Shown: piece after piece, positions 1 to 5,811 of the stretch | Layout: each line of letters starts with the position of its first letter | Position numbering within the stretch: position 1 is the stretch's first letter | Source: an uncultured Bacilli bacterium | GTDB taxonomy: Bacteria > Bacillota_I > Bacilli_A > RF39 > UBA660 | DNA length: 7,963 bases | Assembly (NCBI GenBank): GCA_947630585.1 | Contig: CANRIE010000097.1 | Span: 1-7,963 of the forward strand | Direction: 5' to 3' | Notes under the pieces: generated by a model | Told to the model about the DNA's origin: nothing | Databases searched by the model: none | What the model saw: only the letters and a program-made list of their open reading frames with translations | Position numbers and translations under genes: made by a program

Positions 1-50
1 TTTCCACCTACTAAATTATACGACCTACATAGTCGCACGCCCCGGTATCA
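1..50 (-). other. 5' leader of a gene lying just outside the window
   Basis: This is the stretch downstream of the promoter at 58-86, read on the minus strand. It contains a short hairpin at 19-37 with six paired bases (TGCGAC against GTCGTA, one G-U pair) and a seven-base loop. It ends with AGGTGG at 9-4, which looks like a Shine-Dalgarno site, so a start codon is expected within a few bases beyond position 1. I do not recognise a known riboswitch or ribosomal-protein leader. In Bacillus subtilis the ylbL neighbourhood leads on to rpmF (ribosomal protein L32), so a ribosomal protein gene would be unsurprising, but that is a guess from synteny. Confidence 0.4.
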
Positions 51-57
51 TAATTAG

Positions 58-86
58 ATTATATTACAATTATTTGGACTTTTCAA
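58..86 (-). promoter_or_regulatory. Sigma-A type promoter
   Basis: On the minus strand there is TTGAAA (86-81), a 17-base spacer, then a perfect TATAAT (63-58). Five of six -35 bases and all six -10 bases match the housekeeping consensus with ideal spacing. Transcription would start near position 50 and run off the left edge of the window. It lies just after the terminator at 104-155, so it begins a separate transcription unit. Confidence 0.75.
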
Positions 87-103
87 GATATTTTTCTAAC
101 ATT

Positions 104-155
104 AAAAATACGACATAAAGAATATAGTATTACTATACTACATCTCTATGTCGTA
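104..155 (-). terminator. Rho-independent terminator (minus strand)
   Basis: A perfect 9-bp inverted repeat, TACGACATA at 109-117 and its complement at 147-155, encloses a smaller nested stem (TATAG/CTATA around a TATTA loop). On the minus strand the stem is followed at once by five T (108-104). On the plus strand the stem is followed by A-rich sequence with no T run, so the terminator acts on minus-strand transcripts. It would end the small transcript starting near 283 and any read-through from the protease gene. Confidence 0.7.
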
Positions 156-192
156 AAATGACGAAATCTCAGAATATTATCTTGTGATAATT

Positions 193-261
193 TTAGTACG
201 CCCCCCCCATAGTTATCATATTGTCAACATATTTATTTGATACATTAATTAATTTTAACAT
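193..261 (-). CDS. Possible 22-residue small protein
   Basis: This short minus-strand frame opens with ATG at 261 and closes with TAA at 193. The peptide begins MLKLINVSNKYVDN and ends MITMGGAY. It has no obvious signal peptide or membrane segment. Support comes from context: a promoter with 17-base spacing upstream (289-317), AAAGGA at 277-272 ten bases before the ATG, and a terminator downstream. The first residues resemble the start of many ABC transporter ATPases (MLKLxNVSKxY), which may be chance or a relic. The Gly-Gly codons come from a run of eight G, so one inserted base would extend the frame to a TAG near 145. It could equally be an RNA without a protein product. Confidence 0.3.
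   Translation of the reverse strand: MLKLINVSNKYVDNMITMGGAY
201..208. repeat. Homopolymer of eight C/G
   Basis: Eight consecutive C on the plus strand (G on the minus strand) stand in a very AT-rich region. The run lies inside the small minus-strand ORF, four codons before its stop. Such runs can slip during replication, and they are also a common site of assembly error. Confidence 0.9.
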
Positions 262-288
262 GAGGTCCACATCCTTTCTACCATTAAC

Positions 289-317
289 ATAATACCATGA
301 TTAATTAACTTATGCAA
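289..317 (-). promoter_or_regulatory. Sigma-A type promoter of the small transcript
   Basis: On the minus strand there is TTGCAT (317-312), 17 bases, then TATTAT (294-289). The spacing is ideal and five of six -10 bases match; the -35 is weaker. The same TTGCAT hexamer occurs in the promoter of the DUF2974 gene (4783-4811), which suggests it is acceptable in this organism. It would drive the 22-codon ORF and stop at the terminator at 104-155. Confidence 0.55.
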
Positions 318-352
318 TCCCCTATTTTTTTATAATTTACACCTTTTTACAA

Positions 353-1357
353 TTAATGTTCCTTTAAATAGTTAATAGCATCTTCTAATTTTTCAACTTT
401 AACAACATCAATATTATATTTATATTTATTTTTAGTTTTCATAGCTTCATCATAATTATCTTTAGGAACAAAGAAAATATCAGCTTTATTTTTAACAGCA
501 CCCATTAATTTATATTTAACTCCACCTATTTCACCAACATTACCTTCTGAATCAATGGTTCCTGTTCCAACAATTTTTCTGCCTTTGGTTAAATCTTCTG
601 GAATTAACCTATCATAAATAGCAAGGGATAACATGAAGCCTCCGCTTGGACCTGATTCATTCCATTTAAATTTTAAATTAATTTCAGGATCTACTTCATA
701 ATCATAAACATTAACTAAATATAGGCCAATTACTTTTTCATTATTATAATTAATTAACTTAGCATAACAATCAACTTCTTTATCATTTCTTAAAACTTTA
801 ACATCAACTTTTTCTCCAACTTCTAAAGTTTCTAAATATTCATGATATTCACTATTATTTGATACACTATGACCATTAACACTTACTAAAGTATCACCTA
901 TTTTAATATCCGTGTCACTTTCGCTATTTACATAAATAACTTTATAATCATCACTTTTAATATTAACACTTTTCCCTGCTAAGGTATACGCGTTTATTAT
1001 AGCATTAGCATTAGCTTCTTCTAAATATAACTTTTCTCTTTTATCAATATCACTTAAAGATTCACTATCATCAACCTTATAACTACTAACTTCATCACTT
1101 TCCCATTTATCAAATAATAAACTTAATAAATACGTTGGAATAGTCGCATTAATTTGTTTTACATAAGCAAGATTATAACTCCCTTTTTCATTACTTTCTA
1201 AGTCAATTCTTTTTTCTAAATCAATTGTTCCTCCTCCAACATAAATATAATATGGTAAAGGAAACGTTACAATAAATAATAATACTAAGAAAATTATAAC
1301 TTCTTTATAATTATCTTTAATAAAGTTTTTAATACTTACATATATTTTATTAAACAT
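353..1357 (-). CDS. ylbL: SepM/YlbL-type membrane-anchored PDZ/Lon serine protease
   Basis: This 334-residue protease is probably anchored in the membrane by one N-terminal helix (about residues 19-40), with the rest outside the cell. A PDZ domain spans about 138-205 (IKIGDTLVSVNG is its typical core). A Lon-type proteolytic domain follows from about 230 to the end. The catalytic serine is S238 in NESGPSGG and the likely lysine partner is K283 in GGVKYKL, giving the Ser-Lys dyad of Lon proteases. Relatives include SepM, which trims the competence pheromone in streptococci, and YlbL/DdcP of Bacillus subtilis, which degrades the cell-division inhibitor YneA after DNA damage. Which substrate is used here cannot be told. 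AGGTGAT precedes the ATG at 1357. It is divergent from the ylbJ homolog 39 bases away. Length is normal for the family. Confidence 0.93.
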   Translation of the reverse strand: MFNKIYVSIKNFIKDNYKEVIIFLVLLFIVTFPLPYYIYVGGGTIDLEKRIDLESNEKGSYNLAYVKQINATIPTYLLSLLFDKWESDEVSSYKVDDSESLSDIDKREKLYLEEANANAIINAYTLAGKSVNIKSDDYKVIYVNSESDTDIKIGDTLVSVNGHSVSNNSEYHEYLETLEVGEKVDVKVLRNDKEVDCYAKLINYNNEKVIGLYLVNVYDYEVDPEINLKFKWNESGPSGGFMLSLAIYDRLIPEDLTKGRKIVGTGTIDSEGNVGEIGGVKYKLMGAVKNKADIFFVPKDNYDEAMKTKNKYKYNIDVVKVEKLEDAINYLKEH

Positions 1358-1372
1358 TATATCACCTACCTA

Positions 1373-1401
1373 ATTATAACAAAAAAAGGAATATTTATGA
1401 A
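1373..1401 (-). promoter_or_regulatory. Possible promoter of the protease gene
   Basis: A perfect TATAAT (1378-1373, minus strand) lies 15 bases upstream of the protease start codon, with a poor -35 candidate TTCATA at 1401-1396 and 17-base spacing. The Shine-Dalgarno site follows it directly, so the untranslated leader would be very short. The intergenic gap is only 39 bases and must also serve ylbJ, so the -35 region overlaps the ylbJ start codon. Confidence 0.35.
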
Positions 1402-2338
1402 GAAAAAATTTAATTTATTGATATGTTTTATTATTTTTTTATTTTTATTTGAAATATTTGATCATTCAAATATTATTATTAATACTATTTATGAAAGTTC
1501 TAAAATCTGGTTTTATAATATAGTTCCTACTATTTTACCTATTTATATAATCGTTGACTTACTTATTAATTATAATGCTATTTTTTATTTATCAAAAGTA
1601 TTTGGTAGCATTATGGAAAAATTATTTAAGTTAAAGCCTGAAACCTCATTTGTTTTTTTACTTTCAATTATTTCAGGATTTCCAAGTAACAGTAAATATT
1701 TAAAAAATATGCTTGATGATAAGATAATTAATCCTAATGAAGCTAATAAACTTTTATTATTTACCCATTTTTCTAATCCTTTATTTATAATTGAAAGTAT
1801 TGGAGTTAGTTTTCTTAATAATAAACAAGTTGGCATTATTATATTAGTTGTTCACTATTTAACTAATATCATAATTGGGTTATTTAATAGAAATTATTAT
1901 GTTAATTTAAGTAATGATGTTAAAATAAAAGAAAAAAAGAAAGATAGTTTTGTTAATACTCTATCTAACTCTATTTTTAATACTGTTAAAATATTATTTT
2001 TACTTTATGGTATTATTACTTTCTTTATGATAGTAACTTCTCTTATTAAAGCTAATCTACCTTTTAATAATATTATTAATAGTTTATTATGTGGTCTTTT
2101 AGAAATGACTCAAGGAATATATTTTGTATCTAGTTTAACTATTCCTTTAATAATTAAATCAACAATTATTACTTTTTTTATCTCTTTTGGAGGCTTAAGT
2201 ATTCATATGCAAGTATTTAGTATTTTAGGTGGTTATAAACTATCTTATAAAGATTATTTTTTAGCAAGACTTATGCATGCAGTTATTGCGAGCAGTATCG
2301 TTTTCTTAATTTTATATTTTATGATACCGCGAATTTAA
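1397..2338 (+). CDS. ylbJ: YlbJ/SpoVV-like polytopic membrane protein (nucleoside-recognition/Gate domain)
   Basis: This 313-residue protein is mostly hydrophobic, with about eight membrane segments and a polar loop near 168-187. Landmarks typical of YlbJ are SGFPSNSKY (93-101), THFSNPLFI (123-131), LLEMTQG (234-240) and SFGGLSIHMQV (263-273). In Bacillus subtilis YlbJ, renamed SpoVV, sits in the outer forespore membrane and is needed to move dipicolinic acid from the mother cell into the spore. Assigning that role here is an inference, because no other sporulation gene is visible. The protein is clearly shorter than the roughly 400-residue Bacillus protein, although its characteristic motifs remain. 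AAAGGA lies seven bases before the ATG. The gene diverges from the YlbL-type protease and converges on the pilin gene, overlapping its 3' end by 20 bp. Confidence 0.88.
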   Translation: MKKKFNLLICFIIFLFLFEIFDHSNIIINTIYESSKIWFYNIVPTILPIYIIVDLLINYNAIFYLSKVFGSIMEKLFKLKPETSFVFLLSIISGFPSNSKYLKNMLDDKIINPNEANKLLLFTHFSNPLFIIESIGVSFLNNKQVGIIILVVHYLTNIIIGLFNRNYYVNLSNDVKIKEKKKDSFVNTLSNSIFNTVKILFLLYGIITFFMIVTSLIKANLPFNNIINSLLCGLLEMTQGIYFVSSLTIPLIIKSTIITFFISFGGLSIHMQVFSILGGYKLSYKDYFLARLMHAVIASSIVFLILYFMIPRI

Positions 2339-2825
2339 TTTTAAATAATTCATTTAAATTTCGATGTTTAAAAACTATTTCTAAACTATAAATTGTATTT
2401 TCAGGATCTTCATAAGTTTCTTTTTCTAATATGGGGTCAGGGTGATAAGTAATATCTTCAATTGTTACAAACTCGTCTTCACTTCCCGGAACTATATAAT
2501 CAACAGAATCATAAGATATACCTACTTTATCATCTAAGTTATAAATATATAAAGGAATATTTCTTGTTGGAGTTTCTAAAGTATAACTATTAGTACTATT
2601 CCTAACTATTTTAGTAACCCTGTTACTTCTATTATTTTTACTTAATATGTCATCATATATAATTTTAGTTAAAGTATTTTTATAATTTGTAATTTCTGTT
2701 AATAATTCTTCATACTCACTTCTATCTCGATAAACATAAGTAACATTAGTAATTGTTACCATAATTCCAACTACTAAGACCATCGTTAATAAAAGTTCTA
2801 AAGTTGTAAACCCTTTTTTATTCAT
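2319..2825 (-). CDS. Type IV pilin-like (pseudopilin) protein
   Basis: This 168-residue protein opens with a classic prepilin signal: MNKKG, then FTTLELLLTMVLVVGIMV. Cleavage by prepilin peptidase would fall after G5, giving a mature protein with N-terminal Phe and Glu at position 5, followed by the hydrophobic assembly helix. The remaining part (from about residue 30) is a polar head rich in Asp, Glu and Asn with no family I can name. It may be a competence (ComG-like) or pilus minor pilin. The start was set at 2825 because GAGGTGG lies just ahead of this ATG; a longer frame from a TTG at 2837 would swallow that ribosome site. No prepilin peptidase, pilus ATPase or other pilin gene is in the window, so its machinery is elsewhere. 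Confidence 0.8.
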   Translation of the reverse strand: MNKKGFTTLELLLTMVLVVGIMVTITNVTYVYRDRSEYEELLTEITNYKNTLTKIIYDDILSKNNRSNRVTKIVRNSTNSYTLETPTRNIPLYIYNLDDKVGISYDSVDYIVPGSEDEFVTIEDITYHPDPILEKETYEDPENTIYSLEIVFKHRNLNELFKIKFAVS

Positions 2826-2847
2826 AAACCACCTCAATTATATTTCT

Positions 2848-2876
2848 ATTATATAATAAGTTTTTCTTTTTTTAAA
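2848..2876 (-). promoter_or_regulatory. Possible promoter of the pilin gene
   Basis: On the minus strand there is TTTAAA (2876-2871), 17 bases, then TATAAT (2853-2848). It overlaps the stop codon of the upstream membrane-protein gene and lies about 22 bases before the pilin start. The -10 is perfect but the -35 is weak, and such matches are common in AT-rich DNA. The pilin could also be co-transcribed from the upstream gene, which ends 46 bases away. Confidence 0.35.
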
Positions 2877-3576
2877 TGTTTTTACTAATTTTTGAAATTT
2901 TTAAAGCTATTTTATTTTGAATATCTTTTAGAAATTCCCGTCTTGTTTTAATATGAGGGAACGCATCAACAAGTCTTTTATGTAACCTACTTTTATGTGA
3001 TAATACTTCTTTAATTTTCTTAGTAATTTCTTCTGTTTGGTCATGTTCAGCAATTTTAATTTCAGTTTTTAAACTTTTAACAACATTAAAAGATACTATA
3101 TTATCAACTATAAATAAAATTAATATAATTATAGCTAAAATAGTTAAAATTAAAGGATTTATTTTTTCTAATATTTTCATATAAAAGGGATTAATAATAT
3201 AAATAATTAACAAGCCTAGAATTCCAAAAGGAAGCATAGTTTCAAGACAAATCCTTCCATTTATATTAAACTTTTTATCACTATAATCCCACCATCTTGC
3301 ATTAAATAATTTTTCCATTACTAAACTTGTCATGTATTCTAATATTGAACAAATAACAATTGCCATGATAAATAAGGTTACTGGGCTATCCATATATTTT
3401 TTTAATAATAAAATTATTAATAAACATCCATATCCATATATAGGACAATAAGGTCCGATTAAGAAACCTCTATTAACAAATTTATGTTGTTTAAATAAAG
3501 TTAATATAACTTCCATTAACCATCCCATAAATGAATAAATTATAAATAAGTGGAAATAAACTACTAAATCATTCAT
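2872..3576 (-). CDS. CmpB-type putative ABC-transporter permease-like membrane protein (PF06541 family)
   Basis: This 234-residue protein has about five membrane segments (roughly 5-28, 44-60, 65-85, 112-133 and 140-165) and a basic soluble tail (about 168-234). The family signature is clear: NRGFLIGPYCPIYGYG at 35-50, and EKLFNARWWDYSD (88-100) followed by NINGRICLE (104-112). The family is annotated as putative ABC transporter type IV, but members are often found without an ATP-binding partner and their function is unknown. Its start codon overlaps the stop of the DUF2974 gene (TAATG), with AAGGAG about 12 bases upstream, so the two are translationally coupled and may act together at the membrane. 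Confidence 0.85.
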   Translation of the reverse strand: MNDLVVYFHLFIIYSFMGWLMEVILTLFKQHKFVNRGFLIGPYCPIYGYGCLLIILLLKKYMDSPVTLFIMAIVICSILEYMTSLVMEKLFNARWWDYSDKKFNINGRICLETMLPFGILGLLIIYIINPFYMKILEKINPLILTILAIIILILFIVDNIVSFNVVKSLKTEIKIAEHDQTEEITKKIKEVLSHKSRLHKRLVDAFPHIKTRREFLKDIQNKIALKISKISKNI

Positions 3577-4757
3577 TATCTACTACTACTCCTTAATTTA
3601 TTTAAATATTTTTTATCTAATTCTTGAACTTTAAAATGGCTTTTAGTAATATATTCATTTTTTATATTATTAAGTTTCATTAAACTTTCTTTTTTTAGAA
3701 TATTTATATTAGTTCCAATTAATTTTCCAATCATCTCCGTTATTACTTTTTTATCTTGTTTAGGTATCTCACCATATTTTTTTAGTATTTTTGGAACATT
3801 ACCTTTCAAGTCTTGAACTATTTCTTCAAAAGTTGTTGCTTTGGTTGCATAAAATAATTCAAATATAATATCAACTAGTATTTTTCTTTGGTCAACAGTT
3901 GTACTATAAAACCATTCTGTTATTGTTTTATCAATATTTTCACTTAACTCTGTATTTTTATCAACTGTGATTAAGTAGTCTTTAAATACTTGCCATGAAA
4001 ATATATCATGTTCAAATAAACCTTTTTCTAAACTTAAAACAACGGTTACTTTTTCGTAATGCTCTAATACTCTTCCAACAATAGAATCTTGAGGAACATA
4101 AGTTTCAATTTTAGACATAATAGCTTTTTTTCCATATGTTTTAAAAACGTTATCTCCAAATCCTGGTCCATCATAATTATAAATTTTAATAATTCGTCTT
4201 TGAATTCGTCTTGAACTTGTTAATCCAGCATAAATGGCAACATTCCCGCCCTTGGAATGTCCTCCTAACCGAATTTTTTTATGAGGGTATTTGGTTGCTA
4301 TTTTTCGGGTGTAATTTCTTCCTGTTATTTGACATGGAACATTTTCCATAAATCCCATATTGAAATCTTCTTTCCAACCATTGATAGTCTTATCGGTTCC
4401 TAAAAATGAAATATATAATTCTTTAGATGATAAGTGAATCGTAATTGCTCCAAATTGTTCTTCTGTACTAACATCACTTCGAGCTTTATAATCCGTGACT
4501 TTTAAATTTTTAAATCTTAAACTTACCCCTAAATTAGTAATTAATTCTTTATCACCATTATATAAAAAGTCTTTATTAGGAAAATCTTTCATTTTTAAAG
4601 AAATTGATTCAATTGTTTCAACTCTTTTCATCGGAATTCTATCAAATAATAAATAGGAAAATCTAGCTAAAATCATACTATCTATTTCGTTAAATGGACT
4701 TTCTTTAGATATTTTAATATCTCCCCTCCATTTTAAATAATCATTTATATTAGCCAT
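3576..4757 (-). CDS. DUF2974 (Mbeg1-like) alpha/beta hydrolase
   Basis: This 393-residue protein is predicted to be a cytoplasmic lipase-like alpha/beta hydrolase; no signal peptide is visible. The nucleophile elbow is LGGHSKGGN, with S168 as the likely catalytic serine. The preceding ISFLGTDKTINGWKEDFN (116-133) and the following YNYDGPGFG (193-201) are typical of DUF2974. D224 in VPQDSIVG and H250 in FEHDIFSWQV are candidates for the rest of the triad. Beyond about residue 265 the protein is a helical, lysine-rich extension without a named domain. Its substrate is unknown. GGAG precedes the ATG at 4757 by seven bases, and the gene has its own promoter at 4783-4811. It overlaps the CmpB-type gene downstream by one base. 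Confidence 0.88.
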   Translation of the reverse strand: MANINDYLKWRGDIKISKESPFNEIDSMILARFSYLLFDRIPMKRVETIESISLKMKDFPNKDFLYNGDKELITNLGVSLRFKNLKVTDYKARSDVSTEEQFGAITIHLSSKELYISFLGTDKTINGWKEDFNMGFMENVPCQITGRNYTRKIATKYPHKKIRLGGHSKGGNVAIYAGLTSSRRIQRRIIKIYNYDGPGFGDNVFKTYGKKAIMSKIETYVPQDSIVGRVLEHYEKVTVVLSLEKGLFEHDIFSWQVFKDYLITVDKNTELSENIDKTITEWFYSTTVDQRKILVDIIFELFYATKATTFEEIVQDLKGNVPKILKKYGEIPKQDKKVITEMIGKLIGTNINILKKESLMKLNNIKNEYITKSHFKVQELDKKYLNKLRSSSR

Positions 4758-4782
4758 ACCATCACTCCAATCAATCTAGTCA

Positions 4783-4811
4783 ATTATACACTAAGTTTCT
4801 TTTCTATGCAA
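4783..4811 (-). promoter_or_regulatory. Sigma-A type promoter of the DUF2974 unit
   Basis: On the minus strand there is TTGCAT (4811-4806), 17 bases, then a perfect TATAAT (4788-4783), 25 bases ahead of the ATG at 4757. The -35 lies in the loop of the inverted repeat at 4792-4823, which could make the promoter regulated. It allows the hydrolase and membrane-protein genes to be expressed separately from the nuclease operon that ends just upstream. Confidence 0.65.
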
Positions 4812-4823
4812 GAAATAAACTTA
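4792..4823. repeat. Inverted repeat at the operon junction
   Basis: A perfect 7-bp inverted repeat (TAAGTTT at 4792-4798, AAACTTA at 4817-4823) encloses a second 5-bp stem (TTTCT/AGAAA) around the loop TGCAT. It overlaps the immunity gene stop codon and the -35 and most of the spacer of the next promoter. There is no T run after it on either strand, so it is not a normal intrinsic terminator. It may be an operator, a transcript-end stabiliser, or chance. Confidence 0.5.
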
Positions 4824-5198
4824 AAATATGATATCTTGAGTTGCTATTTTAACTAGTTTTTCATTTTCAAATCTTAAAGCAATACCATGTTCTAAATCAA
4901 ATTTATAGTCGCATAAAAGCGTTACGACTCTTTTTTTATCATTTCTTCCTACATAAAGTTTATCAGGCATAATATATTTGAATATATTATCTATTTTTTG
5001 CTCTTTAAATTTTGAAGGATTATCATTTTTTAAATAATTAATTAAATCATTAGGAATATTTTCAAGTATTTTTTGGTTTTCTAAAAACTTTTCTAACGCT
5101 TTAATTTGATACTCTTCAATTTCTTCAGAATCATAACATTCATAACTAACTGGTAAATTAAACTTTCTTTTAAATATTTTAATATCTACTTTATTCAT
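4821..5198 (-). CDS. Probable immunity protein for the HNH nuclease (DUF6985-like)
   Basis: This 125-residue, acidic-to-neutral protein has no signal peptide or membrane segment, so it should act in the cytoplasm. Its C-terminal third, with TLLCDYKFDLEHGIALRF (93-110) and the end KIATQDIIF, resembles the small DUF6985-type domain often found next to polymorphic toxins, where WDxEHG is the usual core; here the Trp is replaced by Phe. That family match is from memory and is not certain. Position argues for immunity: it lies directly after a nuclease gene, and the start overlaps the nuclease stop by 8 bp. The start was set at 5198 because AAAGGAG (5214-5208) lies nine bases before this ATG. A longer frame reaching 5279 runs inside the nuclease gene and has no comparable support. 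It should bind and block the nuclease. Confidence 0.65.
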   Translation of the reverse strand: MNKVDIKIFKRKFNLPVSYECYDSEEIEEYQIKALEKFLENQKILENIPNDLINYLKNDNPSKFKEQKIDNIFKYIMPDKLYVGRNDKKRVVTLLCDYKFDLEHGIALRFENEKLVKIATQDIIF

Positions 5199-5811
5199 CA
5201 AATTTAACTCCTTTCTTACCATGTAATTTATCATATTCCCGAATTTCAAATCTTCCCCCTGTATGTTTAAATGATCCATGAATAGAAGCTGGAACTAATT
5301 GACAAGTTTTCATATCACTGCATTCATGAAATTCTAAATTATTCTTTTGTTTAAATTCTAAAACTTCTCTTTCACTAGAAAATTTCCCTTCTTCAACTAA
5401 TTTTTTACAAAAAGCTTTGAAATTTGAATCTAAATCAGGAGTCATTTTCTCAATTTTAGATGATATTTTAGAACATTTTGAAAAATCAGGAACACAATTT
5501 TTATATTCAATACCATCTAAATGATATTTTTTTAATTCTTGATTAACTTCTTTATTAGCAAGAATAAACTTAGAATTTCCAATTTCCCCTTCCCATTTAC
5601 CATTTTGAGGTAAATAAATTTCTCTACCTTCTACTTTTGAATAAAATTTTTCAGGAATTCCTGTTTCATTAATATCATTTTTATTTAATTCTAATTTTTT
5701 ATTCCAATAATTATCTAATTCTTTGATAGACATTTTATTTTCCGTTTTTTCTAATAACTTACTTTCAGATAAATTGTTTTCAACCTTTTCTATTTTAGGT
5801 ATTTCATTCAT
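5191..5811 (-). CDS. HNH-type nuclease toxin (polymorphic-toxin family)
   Basis: This 206-residue protein is probably a DNase. Residues 1-60 are charged, partly helical and have no signal peptide. From about residue 62 it follows the layout of a common polymorphic-toxin nuclease domain: LPQNGKWEGEIGNSKFI, HLDGIEYKN, PDFSKCS, then the active-site region with FHECSDMKTCQLVP (161-174), IHGSF (177-181) and KHTGG (182-186). H162, H178 and H183 are the likely metal-binding and catalytic histidines of the His-Me finger. Related domains usually read WHECNDMKTMQLVP, so W is F here. Most relatives sit at the C-terminus of long secreted proteins; this one stands alone. The start was set at 5811 because AAAGGAG (5828-5822) precedes it and its ATG overlaps the ATPase stop (TAATG); an in-frame ATG at 5838 has no such site. 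Confidence 0.8.
   Translation of the reverse strand: MNEIPKIEKVENNLSESKLLEKTENKMSIKELDNYWNKKLELNKNDINETGIPEKFYSKVEGREIYLPQNGKWEGEIGNSKFILANKEVNQELKKYHLDGIEYKNCVPDFSKCSKISSKIEKMTPDLDSNFKAFCKKLVEEGKFSSEREVLEFKQKNNLEFHECSDMKTCQLVPASIHGSFKHTGGRFEIREYDKLHGKKGVKFDE

Noticed and set aside
147..164. Alternative TCGT/ACGA stem that could compete with the terminator, as in a riboswitch
   Set aside because: Only four base pairs support it against a nine-bp terminator stem, and no ligand-binding domain is recognisable upstream.
256..291. Overlapping 11-codon frame ending in MWTSC ahead of the 22-codon ORF, considered as a leader peptide
   Set aside because: Its first ATG overlaps the -10 box and would not be transcribed, and it has no ribosome site; no attenuator-like codon run is present.
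1585..1836. 83-codon open frame on the minus strand inside the YlbJ homolog
   Set aside because: It lies wholly within a gene with clear family motifs and has no ribosome site or recognisable protein pattern; it is an antisense shadow.
5199..5279. Upstream extension of the immunity protein to an ATG at 5279
   Set aside because: The extra 27 codons lie inside the nuclease gene, and the ATG at 5198 has a well-placed AAAGGAG site.
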